Assembly: GCF_900104475.1 (NCBI RefSeq)
Contig: NZ_FNJR01000016.1
Coordinates: 1 to 64,000, forward strand
Length of the DNA: 64,000 bases
Direction of reading: 5' to 3'
Source: Actinopolyspora xinjiangensis
GTDB taxonomy: Bacteria > Actinomycetota > Actinomycetes > Mycobacteriales > Pseudonocardiaceae
Every line of letters starts with the position of its first letter. The stretch's first letter is position 1. Below the pieces are notes generated by a model. It did no database searches and had not been told where the DNA came from. It saw only the letters and a program-made list of their open reading frames with translations. Of this stretch, positions 18,353 through 29,090 are shown one piece after another. Position numbers and translations under genes: made by a program.

Positions 18353-19705
18353 TCAACTCGGTACTCGGTTCGTCCGGTTCGGTGGCCGGGCCGAGGTCTC
18401 CTGCCGGTTCCCGGCACGTCCGGTGTGAAACTCGGGGGGACGTGCCCGCCGTGCCCGTCGTGGCAGCGGAATCCGGCGCGACAGCGCCCGCCACCCCATG
18501 CGCAGGCACATCAGCCCGAACGGAGCCAGGTCGTCCCGTGCGAACCAGGCCGGTTCCTCGGCGCCACGCAGCGAGTCGACCCACTCCCGGACTCCGAGGC
18601 GACCGCTGCGCCAACCGTCGAACGCGGCCAGCGGGTCGTAGTTCTCCACCACGAACCGGCGTTCGGGGCAACGGGCTATGTTCGGCACCCGCTGACCGGT
18701 CAGTTCGAGATAGGCGGCCACTGCCAGGTCGATTCCGGCCCAGTCGCTGAACAGCCGGAACTGGGCACCCAGCCGCGGGTTGCAGTCGAGCAGCTTGTAG
18801 CGGTCGTCCCTGGGGTCCCAACGCCAGTCCATGTCGACGATGCCGCGGAAACCGGTACTTCGCAGCAGCTCGATGGCGCTCCGCTCGATCTCGTCGTTGA
18901 CCACCCAACGGCCGAAACTGGTCAGACCGGCCGAGGACGGGTAGGAACGTTCCTTGACCCCGGTGCACACCGGACTCCGCGCCGGTTCGTCGGCCAGGTA
19001 GCCGTGGAGGAACCAGTCCTGTCCCCGCCCCGGTTCTTCCGCGGCGCGGGGCAGGAACTCCTGCAGCACGATCGGTTGCCCCGCCGCACGATGCAGTTCG
19101 GCGAGCTGGTTCGGCGTGTGCACCAAGCTGGTGCTGGCCACTCGCGAACCCCGCCGAAGCCAGGGAGCGGCGAGCTTCGCCACCAGCGGATAACCGGCCG
19201 AGGCAGCGAACGCGCGCGCCCTGGGCCAGGTGGTGACCGTCTCGGTCACGGGGCCGGGTACACCGTGGGCACGGCAGAGCCGGTGCAGCGAGTCCTTGCC
19301 CGCCAGTTTCCTCGGCAGGTCGGCCGGGGGGCGCGGGAACAGCAGCCAGGGGTGCAGCTCGGCGGCGCGCTCGGCCAGCAGGATCGCTCCCGCGTCGTCG
19401 GTGGGCAACACCACGGTGGGGCCACCGAGCCGTTCGGCGATCCGCGCCAGCCCGTCCACGATGTCCGGTTCGGTGCCCGCACCGGCGCGCCACTGCCAGC
19501 GGCCGTGCAGGTAGCGGGAGTGAGCCGCGGGCGCGAGCGGATCCTCGCAGACACCGTAGACCGGCACACCCAGCCTTCCCAGGCCGCGAATGACCCCGAG
19601 GCCACCGTGGTGCAGCGGGTTGCTGTCCAGTTTGAGCACCACGGCGGGTGTGGTGGTGTCGAACGCCCCGGCCGCGGGCGAAGGTGTGTTCCGTGGACCG
19701 CGCAC
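18353..19705 (-). CDS. ATP-grasp ligase in polysaccharide operon
   Basis: A 450-aa ATP-grasp enzyme: an N-terminal pre-ATP-grasp domain (VLKLDSNPLHHGGLGVIRGL), LPTDDAGAILLAERA, the ATP-binding lysine region YPLVAKLAAPW, and the metal-binding end GIVDMDWRWDP followed by LLDCNPRLGAQ. This superfamily joins a carboxylate, activated as acyl phosphate, to an amine. The GTG at 19705 has GGGAGG 5 nt upstream; an in-frame GTG at 19720 overlaps the UDP-sugar dehydrogenase stop and is the alternative. Since the preceding gene creates a uronic-acid carboxylate, a natural inference is that this ligase amidates that carboxylate with an amino compound. It could equally make a free peptide or amide. Confidence 0.8.
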   Translation of the reverse strand: MRGPRNTPSPAAGAFDTTTPAVVLKLDSNPLHHGGLGVIRGLGRLGVPVYGVCEDPLAPAAHSRYLHGRWQWRAGAGTEPDIVDGLARIAERLGGPTVVLPTDDAGAILLAERAAELHPWLLFPRPPADLPRKLAGKDSLHRLCRAHGVPGPVTETVTTWPRARAFAASAGYPLVAKLAAPWLRRGSRVASTSLVHTPNQLAELHRAAGQPIVLQEFLPRAAEEPGRGQDWFLHGYLADEPARSPVCTGVKERSYPSSAGLTSFGRWVVNDEIERSAIELLRSTGFRGIVDMDWRWDPRDDRYKLLDCNPRLGAQFRLFSDWAGIDLAVAAYLELTGQRVPNIARCPERRFVVENYDPLAAFDGWRSGRLGVREWVDSLRGAEEPAWFARDDLAPFGLMCLRMGWRALSRRIPLPRRARRARPPEFHTGRAGNRQETSARPPNRTNRVPS

Positions 19706-19716
19706 GGCGTCCTCCC

Positions 19717-21084
19717 TCACACGAGCCTGCGATGTGGTGCGTGTTCGAACCGGTAGGTGGCGTCGAGCACGAGCGGAAAACGGCCGACCCAGCGGTAGTC
19801 GAACTCCGGGTGGGGCGTGTGCACCAGCACGAGGTCCCACTCCCCTGCCGCCGGGCTCTCCCGGCTCGTCAGCTCGATGCCGTCGGGGAGCCGGACTCGC
19901 GGAACCAGCGGATCGTAGTAGCCGATCTCGGCCCCCAGGTCCGCGAGCCCGGCCAGGATGGGCAGCGCCGGCGACTCGCGCAAGTCGGCCACTCCGGCCT
20001 TGTAGCTGACCCCCACCACCAGGACGCGTGCGCGCTCCACACCGACCTCGGTCTCCTTCAGCAGTTCGGCGGCACGCGTGACCACCTGCTGCGGGCGGTC
20101 CCGGATCACGCGCATCACCTGTTCCAGCAGCGGAGCCGACCTTCCCTGACCACGCAGCTGCCACAGCAGGTAGTAGGGGTCGCAGGGAATGCAGTGGCCG
20201 CCCACCCCGGGGCCGGGGAAACCTCCGAGGAAACCGTACGGTTTGGTCCCCGCCGCCAGGGTCACCTCGATCGGATCCAGCTCCAGCTCGCGGCACACCT
20301 CGGCGAACTCGTTGGCCAGCGCGAGCGTGACGGCGCGGAATATGTTCTCGTACAGCTTGGTCAGCTCGGCGGCCTCCGGCGAGCTGACCAGGAACACGGA
20401 CCCCGTTACCTGGTTGATCACCTCGGCGGCCAGGATCGAGCAGCGCCCGGTGACCCCTCCGACGACGCGCGGCGTGTCCTGTTGTCGGTGGTCGGGGTTT
20501 CCCGGGTCGATCCGCTCAGCGCTGAACGCCACGTGGACGTCCTGCCCCGGGGACAATCCGCGACGCCGCAGGGGTTCGACCAGCAGTTCGCGCGTGGTGC
20601 CCACGTACGTGGTCGAGGTCAGGATCACGGTTTGGCCGGGACGGGCGTGTTCGGCCACATCGGTGCAGGCGGCGCGCAGGGCCACCAGGTCGGGAGTGCC
20701 GTCCTCGCGCACCGGTGTGGGCACGCAGACGACGACCGCCTCCGTCTCACCGAGGGAACCGCTGTCCGAAGTGAGCCGGATTCCGCCCGTAGCGATCCCG
20801 TGGCGCAGTGCGTTCCGATCGGGCTCGGCCAGCTCGACCTCGCCGTCCAGTATGGTTCGCAGCCGTTCCGGGCTGGTGTCCACACCGATCACGTCGATCC
20901 CCTTGGCGTGGAACTCCACCACCGTCGGCAGTCCGACGTAACCCAGCCCGACCACCGCCACCGACCCCAGAGCGGAGGGCACCACGCCGTTGTCGGTGTC
21001 CCTGATCGACGAATAGCTCACGAGCCGGTCGTTGAACTCGTACTCCCGGCCGTTGACCGCCAGTGAGAGCGGAAGTTCCCCCAC
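19717..21084 (-). CDS. UDP-glucose/UDP-N-acetylhexosamine 6-dehydrogenase
   Basis: A 455-aa nucleotide-sugar dehydrogenase of the WecC/WbpA/TviB group. It shows VAVVGLGYVGLPTVVEF (NAD fold), VVVCVPTPV, TSTTYVGTT, YENIFRAVTLALANEF and the catalytic cysteine motif GGHCIPCDPYYL (Cys298). It oxidises C6 of a UDP-sugar in two NAD-dependent steps to a UDP-uronate. The GTG at 21084 was chosen because GGGGAGG lies just upstream; this leaves an unusual leader (GELPLSLAVNGREYEF) before the Rossmann fold. It heads the block that continues with the ATP-grasp gene, whose start lies at or within 12 nt of this stop. Confidence 0.9.
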   Translation of the reverse strand: MGELPLSLAVNGREYEFNDRLVSYSSIRDTDNGVVPSALGSVAVVGLGYVGLPTVVEFHAKGIDVIGVDTSPERLRTILDGEVELAEPDRNALRHGIATGGIRLTSDSGSLGETEAVVVCVPTPVREDGTPDLVALRAACTDVAEHARPGQTVILTSTTYVGTTRELLVEPLRRRGLSPGQDVHVAFSAERIDPGNPDHRQQDTPRVVGGVTGRCSILAAEVINQVTGSVFLVSSPEAAELTKLYENIFRAVTLALANEFAEVCRELELDPIEVTLAAGTKPYGFLGGFPGPGVGGHCIPCDPYYLLWQLRGQGRSAPLLEQVMRVIRDRPQQVVTRAAELLKETEVGVERARVLVVGVSYKAGVADLRESPALPILAGLADLGAEIGYYDPLVPRVRLPDGIELTSRESPAAGEWDLVLVHTPHPEFDYRWVGRFPLVLDATYRFEHAPHRRLV

Positions 21085-21286
21085 GGTTCCTCCCCGGATA
21101 GACGGTGCCGCATCGCTGCCGACGCGGTTCGACCATCCCACCGGAAGAGCCCGTTCTCCTCATCCGCAGTGGTGAAAAGCGTCTACCCCTTCGGGGGTGT
21201 GCCGCACCCGTTCACGGGGTTCTCGACCGCCGTCCCCGCCCCGCCGGTTCGACGGGTCGAAGGCGGTCGCGAGAAGCGTCCCGGGG

Positions 21287-22027
21287 TCACTGGACGGGGC
21301 GCAGGCGTGCGCGCCACCTCTTGGCTTCCAGCCGGAGCTCGTTGTCACGGTCTCCCACGTGGATGCGCGGTATGGCGAGTCCGCACGCCAGTGAGGCCGG
21401 ACGCACCGCGCAGGCGTAGGAGTACCCGGCCTGGTCGACCTCCCGCATCGTCCGCCGGTCGAGGTCCCCGTAGGGATAGCAGAACCCCTCCACGGCGACC
21501 CCCAGCAGCTCGGTGAGTTCGGCGCGGCTGCGGTGCACCTCGTCGACCATCTCGGTGTGCGGGAGCTCGGACAACGGGCGGTGCAGCAGACCGTGCGAGC
21601 CGATCTCCATGCCCTGTCGCGCGACGCGTCGGACCTGTTCGGCGTTCATCAGGGACTTGCGCGGGCCGTCGCCGTCCCAGGCGTTGTACCCGCCGAGCCG
21701 GTGGGCGAGCACGAACACCGTGGCGGTGAAACCGTGCTCGCGCAGCGTCGCCACCACGGTGTCGTCGAAGTCGGCGTAGCCGTCGTCGAAGGTGAGTCCC
21801 ACGAGTCCCCGGGCACGTCCCCGCCGGTGCGCGCGCAGCAGTTCCCCCATCCCCACACCGGTCCAGCCGCGCAGGCGCAGCCAGCGCAGCTGCCGCGCGA
21901 ACCGCTCCGGACGCACCGTCACCCGGTAGGGATCGCTCACGTAGTCCTGCACGGAGTGATACATCAGCACCGGCGGTGCGCCGCCGGGCAACCGCTGATC
22001 AACACCCGCCAATTCCGAGCCGATCAT
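21287..22027 (-). CDS. Polysaccharide deacetylase (NodB domain, carbohydrate esterase family 4)
   Basis: A 246-aa protein with the NodB fold. VLMYHSVQD opens the domain; GLTFDDGYADF gives the Asp-Asp metal/catalytic motif, SHGLLHRPLSEL the HxxxH-type metal ligands, and GFCYPYGDLD the third motif. No clear signal peptide is visible, so it may act in the cytosol or leave by another route. It should remove N-acetyl groups from a GlcNAc-type sugar or polymer. It is the first gene of the locus, about 200 nt upstream of the UDP-sugar dehydrogenase, and the promoter region is probably in 22028-22117. Confidence 0.87.
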   Translation of the reverse strand: MIGSELAGVDQRLPGGAPPVLMYHSVQDYVSDPYRVTVRPERFARQLRWLRLRGWTGVGMGELLRAHRRGRARGLVGLTFDDGYADFDDTVVATLREHGFTATVFVLAHRLGGYNAWDGDGPRKSLMNAEQVRRVARQGMEIGSHGLLHRPLSELPHTEMVDEVHRSRAELTELLGVAVEGFCYPYGDLDRRTMREVDQAGYSYACAVRPASLACGLAIPRIHVGDRDNELRLEAKRWRARLRPVQ

Positions 22028-22117
22028 CGTCCACCCCCGCTACGACCACTCGCGCGGAGTTGACGGTAACCGGTCCCCAGCCGGGACGAATCCCTCAAGG
22101 CGGGTATCGGGACTACC

Positions 22118-23175
<1,058 letters not shown>

Positions 23176-23179
<4 letters not shown>

Positions 23180-25080
23180 AGCTCGACTCCCTGCACCACA
23201 TCGGACAGCACGTTTTCCAACTCCTCGGCCTGGAACGGCAATCCCGCCACCTTGGTGTAGGACTGGGCGTCCACCAGGTACCGCGACCGCAGCAACATCG
23301 CAAGCTGCCCCATGTTCATCTCCGGCACCACGACCCTGTCATAGCGGCGCAGCACCTCACCGAGATTGCCCGGCATGGGGTTGAGATGCCGCAGATGCGT
23401 CTGGGCGACCGGCATGCCGCGCGCCCGCAACCTGCGGCAAGCGGCACCGATCGGCCCGTAGGACGAGCCCCACCCGAGCACCAGGACCCGAGCGTCCCCG
23501 TCCGGGTCCTCGACCGGCACGTCGGGCACCTCGATGCCGTCGATCCTGCGCTGCCGGAGCCGCACCATCGCGTCGTGGTTGTCCGGGTCGTAGGAGATGC
23601 TGCCCTTGCCGTCCAGTTTCTCCAGTCCACCGACCCGGTGCTCCAGGCCGGGAGTACCGGGGACCGCCCACTCGCGCGCCAGGGTCCGCGGATCGCGTTG
23701 GTAGGGCCAGAACTCCTCGGAACCGTCCGGGGCGTTGGGGGAGTCGGCGAAACTCACGCGCAGGTCCGGGAGTTCGGAGACGTCCGGGATCAGCCAGGGC
23801 TCGGAACCGTTGGCGGTGGCTCCGTCCGACAACAGCAGCACCGGGGTGCGGTAGGTCAGCGCGATCCGCGCGGCGTCCATCGCGATGTCGAAGCAGTCCG
23901 CAGGGGAGCGCGGCGCCAGCACCGGCACCGGTGACTCTCCGTTACGCCCGTACAACGCCTGCAGCAGGTCGGCCTGTTCGGTCTTGGTGGGCAGTCCCGT
24001 CGAAGGGCCGCCGCGCTGGATGTCGCAGATCAGCATCGGCAGCTCCAGGGCCACCGCCAGCCCGATCGTCTCGGACTTCAGCGCCAGCCCGGGCCCGGAG
24101 GTGGTCGTCACCCCCAGGGAACCGCCGAAGGAGGCTCCCAACGCGGCTCCGACTCCCGCGATCTCGTCCTCGGCCTGGAAGGTGGTCACGCCGAAGTTCT
24201 TGTGCTTGGCCATCTCGTGCAGCACGTCCGAGGCCGGAGTGATCGGATAACTGCCGAGGAACACCGGCAGCTCGCTGCGCTGTCCCGCCGCCACCAGACC
24301 GTAGGCCAGGGCCAGGTTGCCGGTGACCTGCCGGTAGGTTCCTTCGGGCAGGCTGGCGGGCTCGACCTCGTAGGCCACGGCGAACGACTCCGTGGTCTCC
24401 CCGTAGTTCCATCCCGCCCGGAACGCCAGCAGGTTGGCCTCCGCCACCTGGGGCTTACCGGAGAACTTCTCGCGCAGGAAGCGCTCGGTGTTGTCGGTGG
24501 GACGGTGATACATCCAGGACAACAGCCCGAGCGCGAACATGTTCTTGCAGCGCTCGGCCTCCTTGCGGGTCAAGCCCGTCTCGGCCACGGCCCCCTTGGT
24601 GAGTTCACTCATCGCGACCCGGTGGACCGTGAACCGCTCCAGTTCGTCGGTCTCCAGCGGGGACTGCTCGTAGCCCACCTTCTTCAGGTTCCGCTTGGTG
24701 AACTCGTCGGTGTTGACCACCACGGTCGCTCCGGCCGGGAGATCACCGAGATTGGCCTTGAGCGCCGCCGGGTTCATCGCCACCAGCACGTCCGGCCGGT
24801 CACCCGGGGTGAGGATGTCGTAGTCGGCGAAGTGCAGCTGAAAGCTCGACACCCCCGGCAGGGTCCCGGCCGGGGCCCGGATCTCAGCCGGGTAGTTCGG
24901 CAGCGTCGCCAGATCGTTGCCGAACGCGGCCGCCTCCGAGGTGAACCGGTCGCCGGTCAACTGCATACCGTCACCGGAGTCCCCGGCGAACCGGATCACG
25001 ACACGGTTCACCTTGCGCAGCGTGTCCGGCTGCTGCCCCTCAGGATCGGACTCCGTCCGCTGCCCGTTCGTCGCCACCAC
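23176..25080 (-). CDS. korA: 2-oxoacid:ferredoxin oxidoreductase, fused gamma-alpha subunit
   Basis: A 634-aa fusion. The N-terminal gamma domain (about residues 25-200) starts VVIRFAGDSGDGMQLTGDRF. The alpha domain follows from about 220, with FLGSYPITPASDVLHEMA, TFQAEDEIAGVGAALGAS and TTTSGPGLALKSE, the pyrimidine-binding part of the active site. This gamma-alpha order is normal for the actinobacterial KorA. The start is a GTG at 25080, followed by a second GTG; the ribosome site (AAAGGGAAC) is moderate. The protein pairs with the downstream KorB. Confidence 0.9.
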
Positions 25081-25887
25081 TTGACCAGTTCCCTTTCACC
25101 GTGCGAGGAAGCACCCATCGCGGAATGGGCCACTCGTCCACCGCCGCTGTTCGTACCGTGAACCGCGTCCGGCGATCAAGTCGCGGCCCGCCCGCAGCAT
25201 ACTCGTAGTACGACGAGTTCGGCAGTCGTCGTATTCCGTTCCGCAGCTGGCATTCCGCAGAGCGATCGGAAGAAAACCGCATTCGACGGAAGAATCGGAA
25301 ACACCCCCGCACATCGCACGGACGTCCTCCACACGGCTGGGGAATCCCGACAAGCACCGCACCGACGTCCAGCACCCCTCGTCGTTGGCCGCTCGCCCGA
25401 GGAGGCCCGGAAAGAGCGGTTCCCCGGAGTAGATCTCGCTCATCGGAATTGAGGACGGCCACGCCGCGTCCCCGGAAACGAGGGCACGGGCACGGTCGCG
25501 CGTCTCCGGGGGGCGACGCGCCCCGCTTCCGGGCCGCCCGGGGGCCGCCCCGGTCGGCTGATCGCTGTGGGACACTCCGCGACCACGGCACTCACCGCCG
25601 AGCACGTCTCGAGGGGTGCACTCCACCACGGGGAAATTCCGGCGGAGACGGACATTCGCCGTCGGACTCGTCGTTTTCCGGGAAATTCCTGATCGCGGTT
25701 CCGAATTCCCGAAACAGCCACAAAACGATGAATGTGACTTCGGCCATATCGCGCTTCCACCGTTTTCGCGCCACGGTGCGGCACTCGCGATCTCCGCCCG
25801 GCAGGGGTGCTCGTACCGATTTTCCCACGATCCGGGAAGCGGCGCCGTCATTCCCGACTCGGGGGACGGTTTCGGAACTCCCCGACA
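25081..25887. other. 0.8-kb intergenic region upstream of korAB
   Basis: No convincing gene. Open frames of 100-250 codons occur on both strands but are basic, low in hydrophobic residues and without motifs. The region 25600-25760 is less GC-rich than its surroundings. The korAB promoter is expected in the part next to 25081, but I see no clear -35/-10 pair. Confidence 0.45.
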
Positions 25888-26517
25888 TCACTCCCCTCCC
25901 GGAGCGACCATGCCGTCGCGGAAGATGCGGGTGTACTGCTCGGCGATCCCCCGAACGCTCATGCGCCCGCTCGGGTTGTACCAACGTACCGAGGCGGAGA
26001 CGGAGTCCCTGATGAAGCGGTGCGCCAGCCGAGGACTGAGCCCCGCTCGAAACACCCCGTTTCGTTGCCCCTGCCGCAGCACCCGGACCCAGATGCGCTC
26101 GAACTCCCGGTTCGCGGACTCGATGTAGCCGAACCTGTCGAACTCGGCGAGGCGCCCCGCCTCGTTGTGCAGGATCGCCATGGCCCAGCGGTGACGGTGC
26201 AGCGCCGCGAACGACTCGTGGATCAGCTCGCCCACCGTCGTATAAGGCTCGTAACCGGCCTCGACCACTCGCCGGAACCGCTCGAGCTGGGCACTCAGGT
26301 AGCCGCGCAGGATCTCGTCGACCATCGCCTCCTTCGACTCGAAGTGGTGGTAGAGACTGCCGGACAGGATCCCGGCCTCGTCGGCTATCTCACGCACCGT
26401 GGTGGCCGCGACTCCCCGAACCGCGAACATCTCCGCGGCTATGGACAGCAGCTCCGCCCTGCGCCCCGAACCGCGCTCTCCCCCGCTCACCCGATTCCCG
26501 CCGGTCATCACCGACAT
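25888..26517 (-). CDS. TetR-family regulator, KstR2-like
   Basis: A 209-aa regulator. The helix-turn-helix (about residues 20-66: LLSIAAEMFAVRGVAATTV, REIADEAGILSGSLYHHFES) and the C-terminal SVRWYNPSGRMSV closely match what I know of KstR2, the mycobacterial repressor of cholesterol ring C/D degradation that senses a CoA thioester. No steroid genes are nearby, so the ligand here may differ, though an acyl-CoA is likely. The ATG at 26517 was chosen because the helix-turn-helix then starts at the usual distance. It is divergent from the GT39 gene with a 131-bp gap. Confidence 0.85.
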   Translation of the reverse strand: MSVMTGGNRVSGGERGSGRRAELLSIAAEMFAVRGVAATTVREIADEAGILSGSLYHHFESKEAMVDEILRGYLSAQLERFRRVVEAGYEPYTTVGELIHESFAALHRHRWAMAILHNEAGRLAEFDRFGYIESANREFERIWVRVLRQGQRNGVFRAGLSPRLAHRFIRDSVSASVRWYNPSGRMSVRGIAEQYTRIFRDGMVAPGGE

Positions 26518-26648
26518 TGTCCGGCCTCGAACGCGAGTTCGCCGGGAGCACCGCCGATCCGCCCACAGCGCTCGGACCAGCCCGCCACGCTGTCCCGAAC
26601 GGGTGCCTAAGCTGATCGAGGTCGAGCTCACCGGGAGGAGAGTCAGTA

Positions 26649-28184
26649 GTGCCCGCCTTCTTACCCGCCGTCGAACAGCACGACGTGCGACAGCGCACCG
26701 CGACCTCGGTCGCCCCGCTGGCGCGAGTGCCGGTACTGCTGCTCGCCGGCACCACCGCGGTGTTGTTGCTGCTGCTCAGCGGACGCTACGGCTATCTCTC
26801 CGACGAGCTGTACTTCCTCGCGGCGGGCAAGTACTACCTGGACTGGGGCTACATGGACCAGCAACCGCTGGTCCCGTTGCTGGCCCGGTGGGCCGATGCG
26901 GTGGCACCCGGGTCGCTACTGGTGTTCCGGTTCGTCCCTGCCCTGGTGACCGCCGCCGGAATCCTGCTCACCGCACTGATGGCCAGGGAGCTCGGTGGGG
27001 ATCGCCGCGCGCAGACCCTGGCCGCCGCCGCCTACGCGGTCTCGCCGTGGCTGCTGCTCAGCGGGCACTGGTTGGCGGCGGCGACGCTGGCCCCGCTGGA
27101 GTGGGGACTGGTCCTGTGGCTGCTGATCCGCTGGACCCGCCTGCACCACACCGGTTCGGGCGGGGACCGGCTGCTGTGGGGCGCGAGCGCGGTCGTCGCC
27201 GTGGGGGTGCAGACCAAGTTCCAGGTGGTGCTGTTGTGCGTGGCCGTACTCTCGGCCGTTGCCGCCGTGGGACCGCGCCGGCTGCTGCGCCGTCCCGCAC
27301 TGTGGGGCGGCGCGGGGCTCGTCCTGGGCACAGCCGTGCCGACCCTGCTGTGGCAGCACCGGAACGGATGGCCCGCCCTGGACATGGGGACAGTGGTGGC
27401 GGGCGAGACGCGGCGCTGGCTGTTCGTGCCGAACGCGCTGCTGTTCTCCGGCGTCGTGGTGGGAGCCGTGCTGTGCTGCTACGGCCTGTGGCAACTGCTG
27501 CGCGCTCCCGAACTGGCCCGGTACCGCTTCCTCGGTTGGACGGTGGTCGGCCTGGTGCTGTTCTTCGTCGTCGCCAGCGGCAGGCCGAACTATCCGGCGG
27601 GACTCTTCGGGATGCTGTTCGCGGCCGGGGCCGTCGGGCTCCAGCACCGCCGAGAACGGCGCGGGAAGAACCGCAGGCGGTGGATACCCTGGGTGGCCTA
27701 CCCGTTGTCGGCGCTGCTGCCGATCGCACTGCTGCCGATCTACCCACTGCCGCTGCTGGCCGCCCACCCGGAACTGACCAACTACAGCAGGATGTACGAG
27801 ACGGGCTGGCCGGAACTGGCGCGAACCACCGCGGCCGCCTACCGCGGGCTTCCCGCCGAACTCCGCGAGGACACCGTGGTGGTGGCGGAGAACTACCCGC
27901 TCGCGGCGGCACTGGACGTGCACGGGAGGGAGCTCGGGATACCCCGGGTCTACAGCCCGCACCGGGGCTACTGGTTCTTCGGCGCCCCGCCCGACTCGGC
28001 GAGGGCGGTGCTCTACGTCGGCATCGAGCAGCCGCTGGCGCCCTACTTCGGGGAACGTGAACAGCTGGACACCGTGCGCACCGAGCACGACGTGGTCAAC
28101 ATAGCGCGCGGCGTCGCCGTCACGCTCCACACGGAGCCCGAGCTGAGCTGGTCCGAACTCTGGCCCCGGATCCGGACCGCGTGA
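26649..28184 (+). CDS. GT39-type membrane glycosyltransferase (ArnT/PMT-like)
   Basis: A 511-aa integral membrane protein with about ten hydrophobic segments in residues 25-380 and a soluble C-terminal domain from about 390. YGYLSDELYFLAAGKYYLDW contains the acidic pair of the first outer loop, typical of GT-C enzymes of the GT39/ArnT group, and YMDQQPLVPLLARW is a second conserved loop. These enzymes use polyprenyl-phosphate sugars to glycosylate lipids or proteins on the outer face of the membrane. The GTG start follows GGGAGGAG. It is divergent from the TetR gene. Acceptor and donor are unknown. Confidence 0.82.
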   Translation: MPAFLPAVEQHDVRQRTATSVAPLARVPVLLLAGTTAVLLLLLSGRYGYLSDELYFLAAGKYYLDWGYMDQQPLVPLLARWADAVAPGSLLVFRFVPALVTAAGILLTALMARELGGDRRAQTLAAAAYAVSPWLLLSGHWLAAATLAPLEWGLVLWLLIRWTRLHHTGSGGDRLLWGASAVVAVGVQTKFQVVLLCVAVLSAVAAVGPRRLLRRPALWGGAGLVLGTAVPTLLWQHRNGWPALDMGTVVAGETRRWLFVPNALLFSGVVVGAVLCCYGLWQLLRAPELARYRFLGWTVVGLVLFFVVASGRPNYPAGLFGMLFAAGAVGLQHRRERRGKNRRRWIPWVAYPLSALLPIALLPIYPLPLLAAHPELTNYSRMYETGWPELARTTAAAYRGLPAELREDTVVVAENYPLAAALDVHGRELGIPRVYSPHRGYWFFGAPPDSARAVLYVGIEQPLAPYFGEREQLDTVRTEHDVVNIARGVAVTLHTEPELSWSELWPRIRTA

Positions 28185-28212
28185 TCCGGGGCGCCGCCCC
28201 GCCGACCGGCGC

Positions 28213-28806
28213 TCAGGCCACCACGGGCCTGCGGCAGACGTAGGTCCGGGCGGGCGGGACATTGCGCCACACGGTGCGTGTGGTGATCACCTCGTCGAAC
28301 GCGTCCCCCAGTCGACTGCGGAACCGCCGGGCACCGGACATTCCGAGTGCGTGCGCATAGGCGATGGTGGTGAACCCGCCGCCCGGGGCGAGCACGGAGC
28401 CGACCTCGCGCAGGATCCGCCGCTGCGACTCGGCGGTGAACAGCGACCAGGGCAGTCCGCTGACCACCGCGTCCACCGAGTCAACCCCGTTCTCGGCGAG
28501 CAGTTCACCCAGCCGCATCGCGTCCCCCCGCACGACCTCCAGCCAGGGCGCTGTGCTGCGCAGGTGCTCGCACATACCGGGATCGACCTCCACGGCGATG
28601 TGGCGGCCTCCCTCGGGGACACGTTCGGCGATGGCCCCGCTGAGCGCGCCGGTTCCGGGCCCCAGTTCGACGACCACCGGTCGTTCGGTGCTCGGCACGA
28701 TGGCGGCCATCTCCCTGGCCAGCACCGGCGAGCTGGGCAGGACGGCACCGACGGTGGAGGGTTCGCGCACCGCACGGGTCACGAAGGTGCGGTACTCGGA
28801 CAGCAT
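28213..28806 (-). CDS. SAM-dependent methyltransferase, phospholipid methyltransferase/rRNA dimethylase-like
   Basis: A 197-aa class I methyltransferase. The opening FVTRAVREPSTVGAVLPSS is typical of the PmtA-like group; SAM motif I is VVVELGPGTGALSGAI, and VVSGLPWSLF sits where NPP[YF]-type motifs occur in the rRNA dimethylase branch. The substrate could be phosphatidylethanolamine or another lipid; this is from family only. The ATG at 28806 gives the expected length, but its ribosome site is weak; an in-frame TTG about 60 nt upstream has a better one. The gene is convergent with the GT39 gene, 28 nt apart. Confidence 0.78.
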   Translation of the reverse strand: MLSEYRTFVTRAVREPSTVGAVLPSSPVLAREMAAIVPSTERPVVVELGPGTGALSGAIAERVPEGGRHIAVEVDPGMCEHLRSTAPWLEVVRGDAMRLGELLAENGVDSVDAVVSGLPWSLFTAESQRRILREVGSVLAPGGGFTTIAYAHALGMSGARRFRSRLGDAFDEVITTRTVWRNVPPARTYVCRRPVVA

Positions 28807-29090
28807 CGTGCTGCCGCGCGATACGAGCCCGGCGGCACCGGGGCGGGACTGCGAGGATCGTGTCAAGGGTGGCCTTCTCGTCCGGTTCGGTCCGTGCCGT
28901 GCCCACCGACCGTGACCGGCTCTTCGGTCATGGACCACGGCGCGAAGTCTGATTCCGAGCGTCGCTGGGGCGGGCAGTCGCCCCGAATCCGGAACGCACG
29001 CCCCACTCGATAACAGCCTAGCTGCCGGGGAGAACCGCTCCTCCCACGCCCGGCGACAACGCGCCCCTACCTCGCCTCGGCGTGCGGGGA

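Noticed and set aside
28186-28200. GC-rich hairpin between the convergent GT39 and methyltransferase genes
   Set aside because: The stem is only 5-6 bp with no T-run; too weak to call a terminator in this GC-rich DNA.
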